Shown here: positions 9,282 through 18,221 of the stretch, one piece after another
Position numbering within the stretch: the first letter of the stretch is position 1
Layout of the letters: every line of letters begins with the position of its first letter
Origin: Corynebacterium sp. 74A
Lineage (GTDB): Bacteria; Actinomycetota; Actinomycetes; Mycobacteriales; Mycobacteriaceae
Assembly: GCF_008930665.1 (NCBI RefSeq)
Contig: NZ_PQMG01000002.1
Coordinates: 248,001 to 312,000 of the forward strand
DNA: 64,000 nt
Direction: 5' to 3'
Program-made: the position numbers and the translations under genes
Notes under the pieces: generated by a model
Database searches by the model: none
What the model saw: the letters and a program-made list of their open reading frames with translations, nothing else
Told to the model about the DNA's origin: nothing

Positions 9282-10493
9282 ATGAGCACACAGACTCGCA
9301 CCAGCGCGGACAGAGAACACCGCATCACCCCGCTGCAAGGAGTGGCGCTGATTTTCGGCACCAATATCGGTGCCGGCATCCTCTCCCTGCCCTATGCCGG
9401 CAAAAATGGTGGGTTCTTAGCGCTCGTGATCGCGCTGCTCATCGCCGGCACTCTCACCACGATCTCCATGCTCTATGTGGCCGAGGTGTCGCTGCGTACC
9501 CAGGAGCCGCTGCAGCTCTCCGGCCTCGCCGAGAAATACCTCGGCAATCTCGGCCGCTGGCTGGTGTTTAGCGCCATCCTTATCAACGGTATCGGCGCGC
9601 TCATCGCCTACGCCGCCGGCTCGGGCCGGCTCCTGCACAATCTCCTCGACATCTCCCCCACCCTCGGCACGCTGCTATTTTTCCTCCTGGGCTCGGTGGT
9701 GATGTGGAAGGGACTGCACGCCACCGGCATCGCCGAGGGCGCGATCACCACCGGCATGGCCGCCATCATCGCCATCCTCTGCGGCTGGACCTTCTTTGGC
9801 CCGGGCATTGATCTGGAGAATCTGTGGATTCTGCGCCCCTACTACATTGTGCCGATCATGAACTTGGCGGTGTTTACCTTCCTCGCCCAGTATGTGGTGC
9901 CCGAGCTGGCGCGCGGGCTCGCCGAGGATAACCCCTCCTCCATTCCGCACGCCATTGTTGCCGGCATGTGCATCACCGGTTTCACCCTCACGCTCGTGCC
10001 CTTCGCCGCGCTCGGGCTGCTCGGCGGCGATGTCACCGAGGTCGTCACCCTCGCGTGGGGCGAGAAGCTTGGCGACGTCGCCTACCTGCTGGCCAATGTC
10101 TTTGCCCTGCTGGCCATGCTGACCTCCTTTTTGGCCATCGGCTTCACCACAATGCGCAATGTGTTAAACATCGCCCACTGGCCGGAATATGGCTGGCAGC
10201 GCGTCGCCGCCGTCGGCATCACCGTGCTCCCGCCGCTGCTCATCTCTCTGGCGGGCTTCGGCGGCTTCGTCAGTGCGCTCAGCTATGCCGGCGGCTTTGC
10301 CGGGGCAATCATGTCTATCGTGCCAGTGCTCTTACTCAATACCGCCCGCACCCACGGCGACAAGCCCGCCGCATGGCAGACCACCTGGCAGGCGCATCCG
10401 CTGATCCAAGGCACCATCGTTGTGGTCTACATGGCCGCCTTCCTCTTCAGCATCGCGCTGCTGCTGCACCTCGTTCCGGAGGCCTGGCAATAG
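9282..10493 (+). CDS. Amino-acid permease of the aromatic amino-acid/APC-superfamily type
   Basis: This is a 403-residue integral membrane transporter with about eleven hydrophobic segments. The N-terminal motif LIFGTNIGAGILSLPYA is characteristic of the hydroxy/aromatic amino-acid permease group (TyrP/Mtr-like, AAAP-related). Translation starts at an ATG with AAGGAG 7 nt upstream. It follows gabT on the same strand, so import of GABA or a related amino acid is a reasonable inference, but the family does not fix the substrate. It converges on the APC permease gene at 10573. Confidence 0.8.
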   Translation: MSTQTRTSADREHRITPLQGVALIFGTNIGAGILSLPYAGKNGGFLALVIALLIAGTLTTISMLYVAEVSLRTQEPLQLSGLAEKYLGNLGRWLVFSAILINGIGALIAYAAGSGRLLHNLLDISPTLGTLLFFLLGSVVMWKGLHATGIAEGAITTGMAAIIAILCGWTFFGPGIDLENLWILRPYYIVPIMNLAVFTFLAQYVVPELARGLAEDNPSSIPHAIVAGMCITGFTLTLVPFAALGLLGGDVTEVVTLAWGEKLGDVAYLLANVFALLAMLTSFLAIGFTTMRNVLNIAHWPEYGWQRVAAVGITVLPPLLISLAGFGGFVSALSYAGGFAGAIMSIVPVLLLNTARTHGDKPAAWQTTWQAHPLIQGTIVVVYMAAFLFSIALLLHLVPEAWQ

Positions 10494-10510
10494 GCCACAT
10501 CACCGCTACG

Positions 10511-10549
10511 CCCTCCCCACCCCACGCGATAGGTGGCCGGGGAGGGCGG
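10511..10549. terminator. Bidirectional terminator hairpin between two permease genes
   Basis: CGCCCTCCCC and its complement GGGGAGGGCG (about 10510-10519 and 10539-10548) form a stem with an inner CACC/GGTG extension between two convergent genes. The right arm merges directly into the GCGTCGATAAGCG repeat at 10549-10561. Confidence 0.55.
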
Positions 10550-10564
10550 CGTCGATAAGCGTGC
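10539..10564 (+). repeat. 26-bp copy of the GCGTCGATAAGCG repeat
   Basis: The 13-mer at 10549-10561 is preceded by GGGGAGGGCG and followed by TGC. The whole 26 bp recurs exactly, in opposite orientation, at 21878-21903. It is intergenic and overlaps the right arm of the terminator hairpin. Confidence 0.8.
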
Positions 10565-10572
10565 AAGCCCCT

Positions 10573-12117
10573 TTAGTAGGGATCGAGGTCGAGGACATCA
10601 TCGACGGTAACCATCTCATCACTCGGCAGACCTCGCTTCAGCCCCTCGCTGCGGAAGAAGGCGGGATTGCGCCACCACGTCAGCGCCATAACCAGCACAC
10701 CCAGCACCAAAATGGTTATTCCGAGCACGAACACCAAGCCCATGCCGAAGATCTCGGAGCCCGAGCCATAGGCGGGATCCATGGCGTCGTGGGAGGTCTG
10801 GAAGAAGAAAATGAGCAGCAACGCCCCGCCGATGAAGGGCGCCAAAAACTGGGTGAGCGCCGTGGACCAGCTCTTCAAGGACTGGTGGCGGAAGTACCAC
10901 ACGCAGGCGAAGGCCGTCACTCCGTAGTAGAAGCAGACCATCATGCCCAGCGCCGTGATGGTATCCCACAGCACGGCCTCGCTGATGACACGCATGATCG
11001 CATAGAAACCAAAGGAGACCATCGCGGCCACGATCGTGGCGAAACCCGGGGACTGGTACTTGGGTGTCACCTGCGCGAAACGCTGCGGCAGCGCCCCATA
11101 AAATCCCATGGCCAGCATCGTGCGGGCGGGGCCAATGAAGGTAGATTGCAGCGAGGCCGCCGAGGACCCGAGCACCGCGATAGACATGAGGATCGCCACC
11201 GGCCCCATCACCGGACCAGCCAATTCGGCAAAAATATTCTCCTGAATCGTCTCATTGCCCAAACCGAACTCGCCGCTGCCCGGACCGGAATAGCGCAGCG
11301 TGGAAATTGCAATGATTTGGTAGAGCACGACGATCACCAGGATGGTGGCGGTGGCTGCCTTGCCCGGGGTGGAATTGGATCCCTGGGTCTCCTCACTCAT
11401 GGTGAGCACCACGTCCCAGCCCCAGTAGATAAACACCGATAGCGCAATACCGGCGGCGAAGGCCGAGAAGGAGCTCACCCCGAAGGGATTGAGCCACTCC
11501 CAACTGAAGGGGGTGCTATCGAAAGCGCTGCCATTTTCTGCCTTGAATAACGCCATCCCAGAAAAGAGCAGCAGCACCCCGATCTGCACGGCCACCAGCA
11601 CATACTGGATGGTCTTGGTGGTATCGAGACCGCGATAGGAGATGGCAGAAGCGATAACGATAAACACCAAACAGGTGAGAATATTGACCAGCACATTATC
11701 TTTTAGCGCCGCCAATTCGGGGCGGAGAAATACCTGCGATAGCAGCAGGTAGAAGAAGTCCACCGCAATACCCGCGAGGTTGGACAGCACCAAGATGGTG
11801 GCGGCCAATAATCCCCAACCACCCAGCCAGCCGATGACCGGGCCGAAGGCGCGGGTGGCCCAGGTGAACGTCGTTCCCGAGTCCGGCATCGATTCATTGA
11901 GCTGGCGATAGCCGATGGCCACCAAAAGCATGGGCACAAACCCCACCAAGAGCACAGCCGGCATGTGTTCGCCGACCTCACTGGCGGTGGGGCCCAACGC
12001 ACCCGAGAGGGTATAAGCCGGGGCAATACAGGAGATACCAATCACCGCAGCGCCGACGATGCCGACGGTGCCGGAGCTCAGCCCCTTGGATACGGACAAA
12101 GAGGGGGTCTCGCTCAT
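10573..12117 (-). CDS. APC-family amino-acid/polyamine permease
   Basis: The 514-residue protein begins MSETPSLSVSKGLSSGTVGI and has twelve or so membrane spans. The first-helix motif GIVGAAVIGISCIAPAYTLSG and the EETQGSNSTPGKAA loop are typical of the APC superfamily. I chose the ATG at 12117, which has a strong GGAGGA Shine-Dalgarno, over a longer frame reaching 12285 inside the upstream gene. Its start overlaps the stop of the universal stress gene (ATGA), and that gene overlaps putrescine oxidase. The three therefore form one operon, and putrescine or a related amine is the likely cargo (inference). Confidence 0.87.
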   Translation of the reverse strand: MSETPSLSVSKGLSSGTVGIVGAAVIGISCIAPAYTLSGALGPTASEVGEHMPAVLLVGFVPMLLVAIGYRQLNESMPDSGTTFTWATRAFGPVIGWLGGWGLLAATILVLSNLAGIAVDFFYLLLSQVFLRPELAALKDNVLVNILTCLVFIVIASAISYRGLDTTKTIQYVLVAVQIGVLLLFSGMALFKAENGSAFDSTPFSWEWLNPFGVSSFSAFAAGIALSVFIYWGWDVVLTMSEETQGSNSTPGKAATATILVIVVLYQIIAISTLRYSGPGSGEFGLGNETIQENIFAELAGPVMGPVAILMSIAVLGSSAASLQSTFIGPARTMLAMGFYGALPQRFAQVTPKYQSPGFATIVAAMVSFGFYAIMRVISEAVLWDTITALGMMVCFYYGVTAFACVWYFRHQSLKSWSTALTQFLAPFIGGALLLIFFFQTSHDAMDPAYGSGSEIFGMGLVFVLGITILVLGVLVMALTWWRNPAFFRSEGLKRGLPSDEMVTVDDVLDLDPY

Positions 12118-12995
12118 GATGTCCTCCCCTCCTCCACCGCAAAGCGCACGCAATGGCCGCGAGGCACAATGACCATCGGCACCGTCAGGTGCTTGAGGAT
12201 GCGCATGGTGATGGAGCCGGCGAAGACGGAGCGGGATTGCTCCACTCGCGAGGAGCCCACACACAGTAGATCCCCCTCGCGCCACTCCACGGTGTTCACC
12301 GCGCTGGTGATCTCGCTGCTCTTGCCCATCTCGATCGCTACCGGCACCGCGCGAGTGGCGATGCCGAGGGTCACCCGCGCATCATCGAGTACCCGTTGGG
12401 CGTTCTCCTGGGCGAAGGACTCTCGGGCCTCATCGTGATTGACCCCCAGCAGCGCCAGTAGTCGCAGCGGCACCTCTGCCCGGCGCGCCGTGAGCAGCCC
12501 TGTTTCGACGAGACTGCCCGACCCGGGGCGGGTACCCACCGCACAGGTAATGCGGCGGAGCGGGTGGCGGCGATAGCCCCGCGGCGCCAAGGCCACCGGC
12601 ACCGGCGAACCGAAGAGCAAGTCCGTGGCCACGGTTCCCAACTTGTGCCGCTTCAGCGGGCTGGAGGACGCCCCGCCCACGCACAGCAAATCCGCCTCGA
12701 GTTCCTCGGCGGCACGGCTGAGACCTTCGGCAGTCGTGGCCCCCGAGTAGATACGGGCGCAGATGCGCACGTCCTCGGGCACGAGGGAGAGCGCTTCTTT
12801 CAGCCAGCGGAACCCTTGGTTGAGCAGAATGTCGTGAGCATCGCCGGTGGGCGGGTATTCGTGGCTAAACACATCGTGGCGGCGCAAGACGAGCACGATG
12901 GTGAGCTCGGCATCGAGGGACTGGGCCACATCAATGCCCAAGTTCAGGGCGTCGAGCCCTTGCGGGGTGGCTTCATAGCCGACTACACATCGCAT
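12114..12995 (-). CDS. Tandem-domain universal stress protein
   Basis: This 293-residue protein has two UspA-like domains. The first runs from MRCVVGYEATPQGLDAL to LAPRGYRR, with GGASSSPLKRHKLGTVATDLL as the nucleotide-binding loop. The second runs from ITCAVGTRPGSGSL to MVIVPRG, with GSSRVEQSRSVFAGSI. Two-domain Usp proteins bind ATP and act in stress adaptation in actinobacteria. I start at the ATG at 12995, 5 nt after GAGGAG; a GTG at 13001 lies inside that site. It sits between putrescine oxidase and the permease with overlaps on both sides, an unusual placement that ties it to amine oxidation, possibly to the peroxide produced. Confidence 0.9.
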   Translation of the reverse strand: MRCVVGYEATPQGLDALNLGIDVAQSLDAELTIVLVLRRHDVFSHEYPPTGDAHDILLNQGFRWLKEALSLVPEDVRICARIYSGATTAEGLSRAAEELEADLLCVGGASSSPLKRHKLGTVATDLLFGSPVPVALAPRGYRRHPLRRITCAVGTRPGSGSLVETGLLTARRAEVPLRLLALLGVNHDEARESFAQENAQRVLDDARVTLGIATRAVPVAIEMGKSSEITSAVNTVEWREGDLLCVGSSRVEQSRSVFAGSITMRILKHLTVPMVIVPRGHCVRFAVEEGRTS

Positions 12996-12997
12996 GA

Positions 12998-14365
12998 TCA
13001 CTCCTCGAGCAGATCGTGAAGGGTGGCCGCAACCTTATGCCCCATGCGGATCGCGCCATCAACGTGCTGGTAGCCCGCGCCGGCAATATCCGAGCAGGCG
13101 AAGTACATGCGCCCGACTGGTTCCTCGTTGTACTTCCCCCAGCGAAAGAGCCCACCCATATCGTAGGAGCAGGCATAGGCGCCGCGGGTCCATTCCTCGG
13201 CGCCCCAATCGGAGAGGTAGAAGGACTCAGGCTCGCGGGCCTCCTCTCCGAGCATCACAGCCATGGCGTCGAGGATGGTGCGCTTACGCTCCTCCTCGGG
13301 CAGCGCGAACATCTCCTCCGCGCGGGTATCGATGATGAAGCCCACGAGGGTGCCGCGGGAATCGCCGTAATTGGTGTTGTCGTAGATCTCCTGCACCAGG
13401 TGCTCCGAGGAGAAACAGGTACCCGATAGCCCCTTGTCGCGCCAGAAGGGAGTGGCGTAGGTGGCGTGCACCTTAATCACCAGACCCATGGACTGGTGCT
13501 GGTGCATGATGTGCTGGGTGCGGGGCATCTCCGGCACATAGGAGATGCGATTGTAAAGATTCGGCGGGATCGCAAGAATGGCATAGGAAGCCTCCACCAC
13601 GGTGTCGTTATCGCCGTAGACCACCACGCCCTCATCACTGCGCTCGATGGTGCGCACCGGGGTGCCGAGCAGGATATTTTCCGAGCCAATCCGCTCGGCG
13701 AGGGTGAGAGACACCTTCTGCATACCGCCCACCACGCGGGCATCGAGAATGAAGTCCTCATCCACCAAATTGCTGAATGATCCCGCCGAGGCGGCCATGT
13801 GCAGCGCCTGCAGCGCGGAGAAGGTGTGAGCCGGTTTGGTGAGCATGCCGCCGGCAATGAAGAGGCCGATGTTCTTGCGCGCCTCGTCATCATCGGACTG
13901 CTGCTCCAGCCAGTGCTGGAATGTCACATTGTCCCACTCCTCGGCGCGCGGATGCTCCCACGGCCGGGCCGGATCCATGTCGGAGACATGCTCATCCATC
14001 AGCGCGATAAGGCGGAGGATCTCGCGCTGCGTGGATTCGGCGCACGGGAATATTTCGCCGGTATAGCGCTTCACCTCGCCATCGGGGCCGAGGTAGATGG
14101 ACTCGCCCTCGCGGTAGCGTTGAAACGTCTCCAAACCGAGTTCATCGAGGGTGGCGAGCAGCTCGGTTTGATCCGGCGACACCCACTGGCCGCCGATCTC
14201 GAACCAGCCGCCATCCATGACATCAGAGCGGGTGCGCCCGCCCACTCGGTCGCGGGCCTCGAGAACGGCCACGCTGTGGCCGGCCTCGGTGAGACGATGC
14301 GCGGCGGACAAGCCGGCGGGACCGGCGCCAATGATCGCAACATCGACAGTGCGGTGCTCAGACAT
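12998..14365 (-). CDS. puo: Putrescine oxidase (flavin amine oxidase)
   Basis: It oxidises putrescine with O2 to 4-aminobutanal, ammonia and H2O2. The 455-residue protein opens with the FAD dinucleotide motif VAIIGAGPAGLSAAHRL followed by EARDRVGGRT, and ends with CSDIAGAGYQHVDGAIRMG. From memory it aligns closely with the Rhodococcus erythropolis enzyme across IGGQWVSPDQTELL, NIGLFIAGGMLTKPAH, ILAIPPNLYNRISY and SDWGAEEWTRGAYA. It heads an overlapping puo-usp-permease operon, just downstream of gamma-aminobutyraldehyde dehydrogenase on the same strand. Other monoamine substrates remain possible. Confidence 0.9.
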   Translation of the reverse strand: MSEHRTVDVAIIGAGPAGLSAAHRLTEAGHSVAVLEARDRVGGRTRSDVMDGGWFEIGGQWVSPDQTELLATLDELGLETFQRYREGESIYLGPDGEVKRYTGEIFPCAESTQREILRLIALMDEHVSDMDPARPWEHPRAEEWDNVTFQHWLEQQSDDDEARKNIGLFIAGGMLTKPAHTFSALQALHMAASAGSFSNLVDEDFILDARVVGGMQKVSLTLAERIGSENILLGTPVRTIERSDEGVVVYGDNDTVVEASYAILAIPPNLYNRISYVPEMPRTQHIMHQHQSMGLVIKVHATYATPFWRDKGLSGTCFSSEHLVQEIYDNTNYGDSRGTLVGFIIDTRAEEMFALPEEERKRTILDAMAVMLGEEAREPESFYLSDWGAEEWTRGAYACSYDMGGLFRWGKYNEEPVGRMYFACSDIAGAGYQHVDGAIRMGHKVAATLHDLLEE

Positions 14366-14470
14366 GATAAAACTCCTTCGATAATGCAGGGGGACGTGAC
14401 AACGCCCGTAGTAATAAGGGCCGTGGATACAGCCCGTGGATGCGGCCTCACTCGCCGCGGGGATGAGCCG

Positions 14471-15886
14471 CTAGTGGGCGCTCATGACGTGCTTGATACG
14501 GGTGTATTCCTCCAAGCCGTAGAGGGAGAGGTCCTTGCCATAGCCGGAGTCCTTGAAGCCGCCATGGGGCATTTCTGCCACCAGCGGGATATGGCAGTTG
14601 ATCCAGACACATCCGAAGTCCAGCTCGCGGCTGGCGCGATCCGAGACCCGCACATCGCTCGTCCAGATGCTGGAGGCCAGACCATAGGAGACGTCATTGG
14701 CCAAGGTGAGCGCCTCATCGATATCGGCGAAGGGCTGCACCGTGAGAATCGGCCCGAAGCTCTCCTCCTGGATAGCTCGATCCGATTGCCGCAACCCCGT
14801 AATCACGGTGGGGGCCAGATAGAACCCCGCGCTGCCCACGCGCTCCCCGCCGGTGGCGATGTGGGCGTGCTCGGGAAGGTCGTTGAGCACACCCAGTACT
14901 TTCTCGAAATGGCGGGGATTGTTGAGCGCGCCATAGAAGGCCTCGGTGTCCTCCGGTGCGCCCGGCCGCAACTTCTCGGCCTGCTCCACCAGCAAGGACG
15001 TGAATTCTTCCTCCACACTCGCCTCCACCAGCACCCGGGTGGCGGCAGTGCAATCCTGGCCGCCGTTGAAGAAGCCAGCCTGCGCGATGCCTTCGGCAGC
15101 AGCGGCGAGATCGGCATCAGCACAGACGATCACGGGGGCCTTGCCGCCCAGCTCAAGGTGCGAGCGCTTGAGGTTCTCACCGGCGCTGCGCCCCACGGCG
15201 CGCCCGGCCGGAACCGAGCCGGTGATCGCACACATCCGCACCGTCGGGTGCGCCACCAAAGCCGCGCCGGTGGAGGCATCGCCGAGAACGATATTGACGA
15301 CACCATCCGGCAGAATATCTGCCAGGAGCTTAGCGAGGGCCAGAGTGGAAGAGGGCGTCGTATCGCTCGGCTTAAATACCACCGTATTGCCGGCAGCGAT
15401 GGCGGGAATGATCTTCCACAGTCCCATCATGAGCGGGTAGTTCCATGGCGCTACCTGCGCCACCACGCCCAGCGGCTCGCGGCGGATCGAGGAGGTGTGT
15501 CCCTCCATGTACTCGCTTTGCGCCACCCCCGACAGCGTCCGGGCGGCGCCGGCGAAAAAGCGGACCTGGTCGGCGCCGACCTGGCACTCTTCGGCCTCGA
15601 TCATGTGAATGAGCTGGCCGGTTTCGCGGGATTGCACCTCGGCCAAGTGGCGAGAGTTCTCCTCGATAGCGTCGGCGATCTGCAGCAGGTAGCGTTGCCG
15701 CTCGCTGGGGGTGGTGCGGCTCCACTGGCTAAAGGCCGCGTCGGCCGCGGCGACCGCAGCATCAATATCCTGCTGGCCTGAAATCGGGGACTGTCCGAGC
15801 ACCTCCTCCGTCACGGGACTGATGAGGTCGAAAGCCTCGGAGGTCTCCGCTGGCACGAAACGATTATTGATAAAGTTCTCTAGCAT
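14471..15886 (-). CDS. patD: Gamma-aminobutyraldehyde dehydrogenase
   Basis: It oxidises 4-aminobutanal, the product of putrescine oxidase, to GABA with NAD+. The 471-residue ALDH has VAPWNYPLMM, general base Glu245 (LELGGKAP), nucleophile Cys279 in GGQDCTAATR, and the C-terminal YTRIKHVM. The QDCTA cysteine context and the KHVM ending are typical of PatD/YdcW-type enzymes. The ATG at 15886 follows AGGAGG by 4 nt, which decides the start over a longer frame to 15979. The gene is 105 bp upstream of puo and probably co-transcribed with it. Confidence 0.88.
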   Translation of the reverse strand: MLENFINNRFVPAETSEAFDLISPVTEEVLGQSPISGQQDIDAAVAAADAAFSQWSRTTPSERQRYLLQIADAIEENSRHLAEVQSRETGQLIHMIEAEECQVGADQVRFFAGAARTLSGVAQSEYMEGHTSSIRREPLGVVAQVAPWNYPLMMGLWKIIPAIAAGNTVVFKPSDTTPSSTLALAKLLADILPDGVVNIVLGDASTGAALVAHPTVRMCAITGSVPAGRAVGRSAGENLKRSHLELGGKAPVIVCADADLAAAAEGIAQAGFFNGGQDCTAATRVLVEASVEEEFTSLLVEQAEKLRPGAPEDTEAFYGALNNPRHFEKVLGVLNDLPEHAHIATGGERVGSAGFYLAPTVITGLRQSDRAIQEESFGPILTVQPFADIDEALTLANDVSYGLASSIWTSDVRVSDRASRELDFGCVWINCHIPLVAEMPHGGFKDSGYGKDLSLYGLEEYTRIKHVMSAH

Positions 15887-16100
15887 TGCGCCTCCTAGCA
15901 CGTAGGGCCCACCATGCTGCGGGCTGTGCTGTTCAGTATGGGGAGGCAGTACACCACACACACATCGCCCACGTGGCAATAATCACTTTTCAGATTCACC
16001 CACGGGGCGAGTGCATTGTGTGCTTAGGTTACGCTAATCGCGCGCGGCACGGAGGAGGCGTGCGGCACGTGGGGAGCTGGGGAGATTCGGTGCAGCGTCC

Positions 16101-16123
16101 GGGGAGGCGGCGTCGATAAGCGC
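16101..16123 (+). repeat. Copy of the GCGTCGATAAGCG repeat upstream of patD
   Basis: The 13-mer at 16110-16122 is preceded by GGGGAGGCG, one G shorter than in the 26-bp copies. It abuts the rpsQ terminator hairpin and lies in the gap between rpsQ and patD. Confidence 0.75.
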
Positions 16124-16162
16124 AAAAAACCGGCCACCACCTCATGGGCGGGGCCGGTTTTT
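16124..16162 (-). terminator. Rho-independent terminator of the S10 operon
   Basis: AAAAAACCGGCC (16124-16135) and GGCCGGTTTTT (16152-16162) form a stem with a T tract on the minus strand, 18 bp after the rpsQ stop. This is a canonical intrinsic terminator, confirming that the S10 operon ends at rpsQ and does not run on to rplN. Confidence 0.9.
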
Positions 16163-16179
16163 CTTATGCCGCTACAGGT

Positions 16180-16458
16180 TTAGCGGGCCTTCTCGACGAT
16201 CTCGACGAGACGGTAGTGCTTGTCCTTGGACAGCGGGCGGCATTCTTCGATGCGGACGCGGTCGCCGATGCCGGCGGTCTCGTTCTCATCGTGTGCCTTC
16301 ACCTTGGAGTTGGTGCGGATGGTCTTGCCGTAGAGGGCGTGCTGCTTGCGGTCCTCGAGCTCCACCACGATGGTCTTCTGCATCTTGTCAGAAACCACGT
16401 AGCCGAGACGGACCTTCTGAGCGCCCTTTTCCTTCTTGTTCACGTTTGCCTCACTCAT
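16180..16458 (-). CDS. rpsQ: 30S ribosomal protein S17
   Basis: S17 is a primary 16S rRNA binding protein. The 92-residue product contains [29 protein letters not shown] and [24 protein letters not shown], the OB-fold core of bacterial S17, after a short charged N-terminal extension. It is the last gene of the S10 operon, 2 nt after rpmC, and is followed by the terminator at 16124-16162. Confidence 0.98.
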   Translation of the reverse strand: MSEANVNKKEKGAQKVRLGYVVSDKMQKTIVVELEDRKQHALYGKTIRTNSKVKAHDENETAGIGDRVRIEECRPLSKDKHYRLVEIVEKAR

Positions 16459-16460
16459 TG

Positions 16461-16691
16461 TTAAGCCTCAGCTCCCGGAACCACGGACAGGCCCAGCTCA
16501 CGCTCGCGGATAACCGTGTAAATGCGGGCGATGTCGCGCTTGACCGTGCGCAGGCGGCGGTTGTTGGTCAGCTGACCGGTAGCCAACTGGAAGCGCAGGT
16601 TGAACAGCTCTTCCTTGGCCTCGTTCAGCTTGGTGGTCAGTTCTTCTGCGGAAAGCTCACGCAATTCGTGTGCAGGGGTACCGGTAGCCAT
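16461..16691 (-). CDS. rpmC: 50S ribosomal protein L29
   Basis: L29 lies at the polypeptide exit tunnel and forms part of the docking site for trigger factor and SRP. The 76-residue protein has the helical-hairpin signature [33 protein letters not shown] and [18 protein letters not shown]. Its ATG overlaps the rplP stop by 1 nt (TAATG), implying translational coupling. Confidence 0.98.
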   Translation of the reverse strand: MATGTPAHELRELSAEELTTKLNEAKEELFNLRFQLATGQLTNNRRLRTVKRDIARIYTVIRERELGLSVVPGAEA

Positions 16692-17107
16692 TAGAACTGG
16701 TCCTCCTTCCTAACGATGCGGAACTTCATGGGCAGTTTTTGACCAGCGCGACGCAGTGCCTCCAGGGCAACTGCCTCGTTCGGGTAGCTCATCTCGAAGA
16801 GGATGCGACCCGGCTTCACGTTGGCGACCCACTTCTCCACGGGGCCCTTACCGGAACCCATACGCACGCCGAGCGGCTTCTGGGTCAGGGGGCGATCCGG
16901 GAAGATGTTGATCCACACCTTGCCACCACGCTTGACGTGGCGGTTGATGGCAATACGTGCGGCCTCAATCTGACGGTTGGTGACGTAGGCCGGCTCGAGA
17001 GCCTGGATTCCGTAGTCACCGAAGGTTACGCGAGTGCCGCCCTTGGCCATACCGCGACGGTGCGGGCGGTGCTGGCGACGGTACTTCACGCGCTTGGGAA
17101 TAAGCAT
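16691..17107 (-). CDS. rplP: 50S ribosomal protein L16
   Basis: L16 helps organise the A-site tRNA region of the large subunit. The 138-residue protein shows the canonical [14 protein letters not shown] start, [25 protein letters not shown] and [23 protein letters not shown]. It is full length. It begins 5 nt after rpsC and overlaps rpmC by 1 nt at its stop. Confidence 0.98.
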   Translation of the reverse strand: MLIPKRVKYRRQHRPHRRGMAKGGTRVTFGDYGIQALEPAYVTNRQIEAARIAINRHVKRGGKVWINIFPDRPLTQKPLGVRMGSGKGPVEKWVANVKPGRILFEMSYPNEAVALEALRRAGQKLPMKFRIVRKEDQF

Positions 17108-17112
17108 GAGGT

Positions 17113-17856
17113 TTAGCCCTCCTTCTTCTCTGCGCGCTGACGGCGCTGGCCACCGCGGCGCGGACGCTCGCGACGGTCGCCGCGGCCGCGACGGGCCTGC
17201 GGTGCGTTGAGCTCGGACTCGCGCTTGCCACCGACGACGTCACCCTTGTAGATCCACACCTTCACGCCGATGCGGCCGAAGGTGGTGTGGGCCTCGTAGG
17301 TGCCATAGTCGATCTCGGCGCGCAGGGTGTGCAGCGGAACGCGACCCTCGTGGTAGCGCTCGGTGCGGGACATCTCGGCACCGCCGAGACGACCGGCGCA
17401 CTGCACCTTGATGCCCTTGACGTGCGGCTGGCGCATCGCGGACTGGATGGCCTTGCGCATAGCACGACGGAAAGCAACGCGGTTAGCGAGCTGCTCGGCG
17501 ATGGACTGAGCCACCAGCTGAGCGTTAGCGTCGATGTTCTTAACCTCGAGGATGTTGAGGGCGACCTGCTTGCCGGTCAGCTTCTCCAGCTGGCCGCGGA
17601 TGCGGTCGGCCTCGGAACCACGACGGCCGATCACGATGCCCGGGCGGGCGGTGTGAATGTCGACGCGGACGCGATCGCGGGTGCGCTCGATGACAACATC
17701 GGCGATACCAGCGCGGTCAAGACCCTTGGAGAGGAACTCGCGGATCTTGATGTCCTCAGCGAGGTAGTCTGCATAGTTCTTGTCGGCGTACCAGTGGGAC
17801 TTCCAGTCAGAAGTGATACCCAGCCGGAGGCCGTGGGGATGGATTTTCTGGCCCAT
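17113..17856 (-). CDS. rpsC: 30S ribosomal protein S3
   Basis: S3 lines the mRNA entry channel. The 247-residue product begins [14 protein letters not shown] use the ATG at 17856 because the longer frame to 17982 only extends into rplV. A KH domain with [13 protein letters not shown] is followed by the S3 C-terminal domain and a highly basic Arg/Lys/Gly tail (~215-247), typical of actinobacterial S3. It begins 2 nt after rplV. Confidence 0.98.
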   Translation of the reverse strand: MGQKIHPHGLRLGITSDWKSHWYADKNYADYLAEDIKIREFLSKGLDRAGIADVVIERTRDRVRVDIHTARPGIVIGRRGSEADRIRGQLEKLTGKQVALNILEVKNIDANAQLVAQSIAEQLANRVAFRRAMRKAIQSAMRQPHVKGIKVQCAGRLGGAEMSRTERYHEGRVPLHTLRAEIDYGTYEAHTTFGRIGVKVWIYKGDVVGGKRESELNAPQARRGRGDRRERPRRGGQRRQRAEKKEG

Positions 17857-17858
17857 GC

Positions 17859-18218
17859 TTAGGCACCTTCCTTCTGGCTCTCGACAACCACGGTGATGTG
17901 GCTGGTGCGCTTGCGAACTTGGAAAGCACGACCCTGGGCGCGCGGACGGATCCGGCGCATGGTCGGGCCTTCGTCTGCCCATGCCTGGGAGATAACCAGG
18001 GTCTTCGGGTCCAGACCGAAGTTGTTTTCTGCGTTAGCCGCAGCGGAAGCAACGACCTTCGCGACCGGATCGGAAGCGCCCTGGGGGGCGTACTTCAGGA
18101 TCGCGAGTGCTTCGGACACGGACTTGCCGCGGACCAGGTCCACGACACGACGTGCCTTCATCGGGGAGACCCGGACGAAGCGCGCGGTAGCGCGGGCGGT
18201 AGTGATTTGGTCACTCAT
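17859..18218 (-). CDS. rplV: 50S ribosomal protein L22
   Basis: L22 lines the nascent-peptide tunnel; its beta-hairpin is a site of macrolide resistance mutations. The 119-residue protein has [23 protein letters not shown], then [33 protein letters not shown], which contains the conserved hairpin and the C-terminal strand without visible insertion or deletion. It lies 3 nt downstream of rpsS. Confidence 0.98.
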   Translation of the reverse strand: MSDQITTARATARFVRVSPMKARRVVDLVRGKSVSEALAILKYAPQGASDPVAKVVASAAANAENNFGLDPKTLVISQAWADEGPTMRRIRPRAQGRAFQVRKRTSHITVVVESQKEGA

Positions 18219-18221
18219 CGC

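Noticed and set aside
10539..10546. GGGGAGGG read as an E. coli-type KOPS (GGGNAGGG) site
   Set aside because: The octamer fits by letter, but KOPS specificity is not known to hold in corynebacteria and it coincides with a terminator arm.
13799..15781. 660-codon plus-strand frame spanning patD and puo antisense
   Set aside because: It crosses two well-supported enzymes and has no ribosome binding site or family resemblance.
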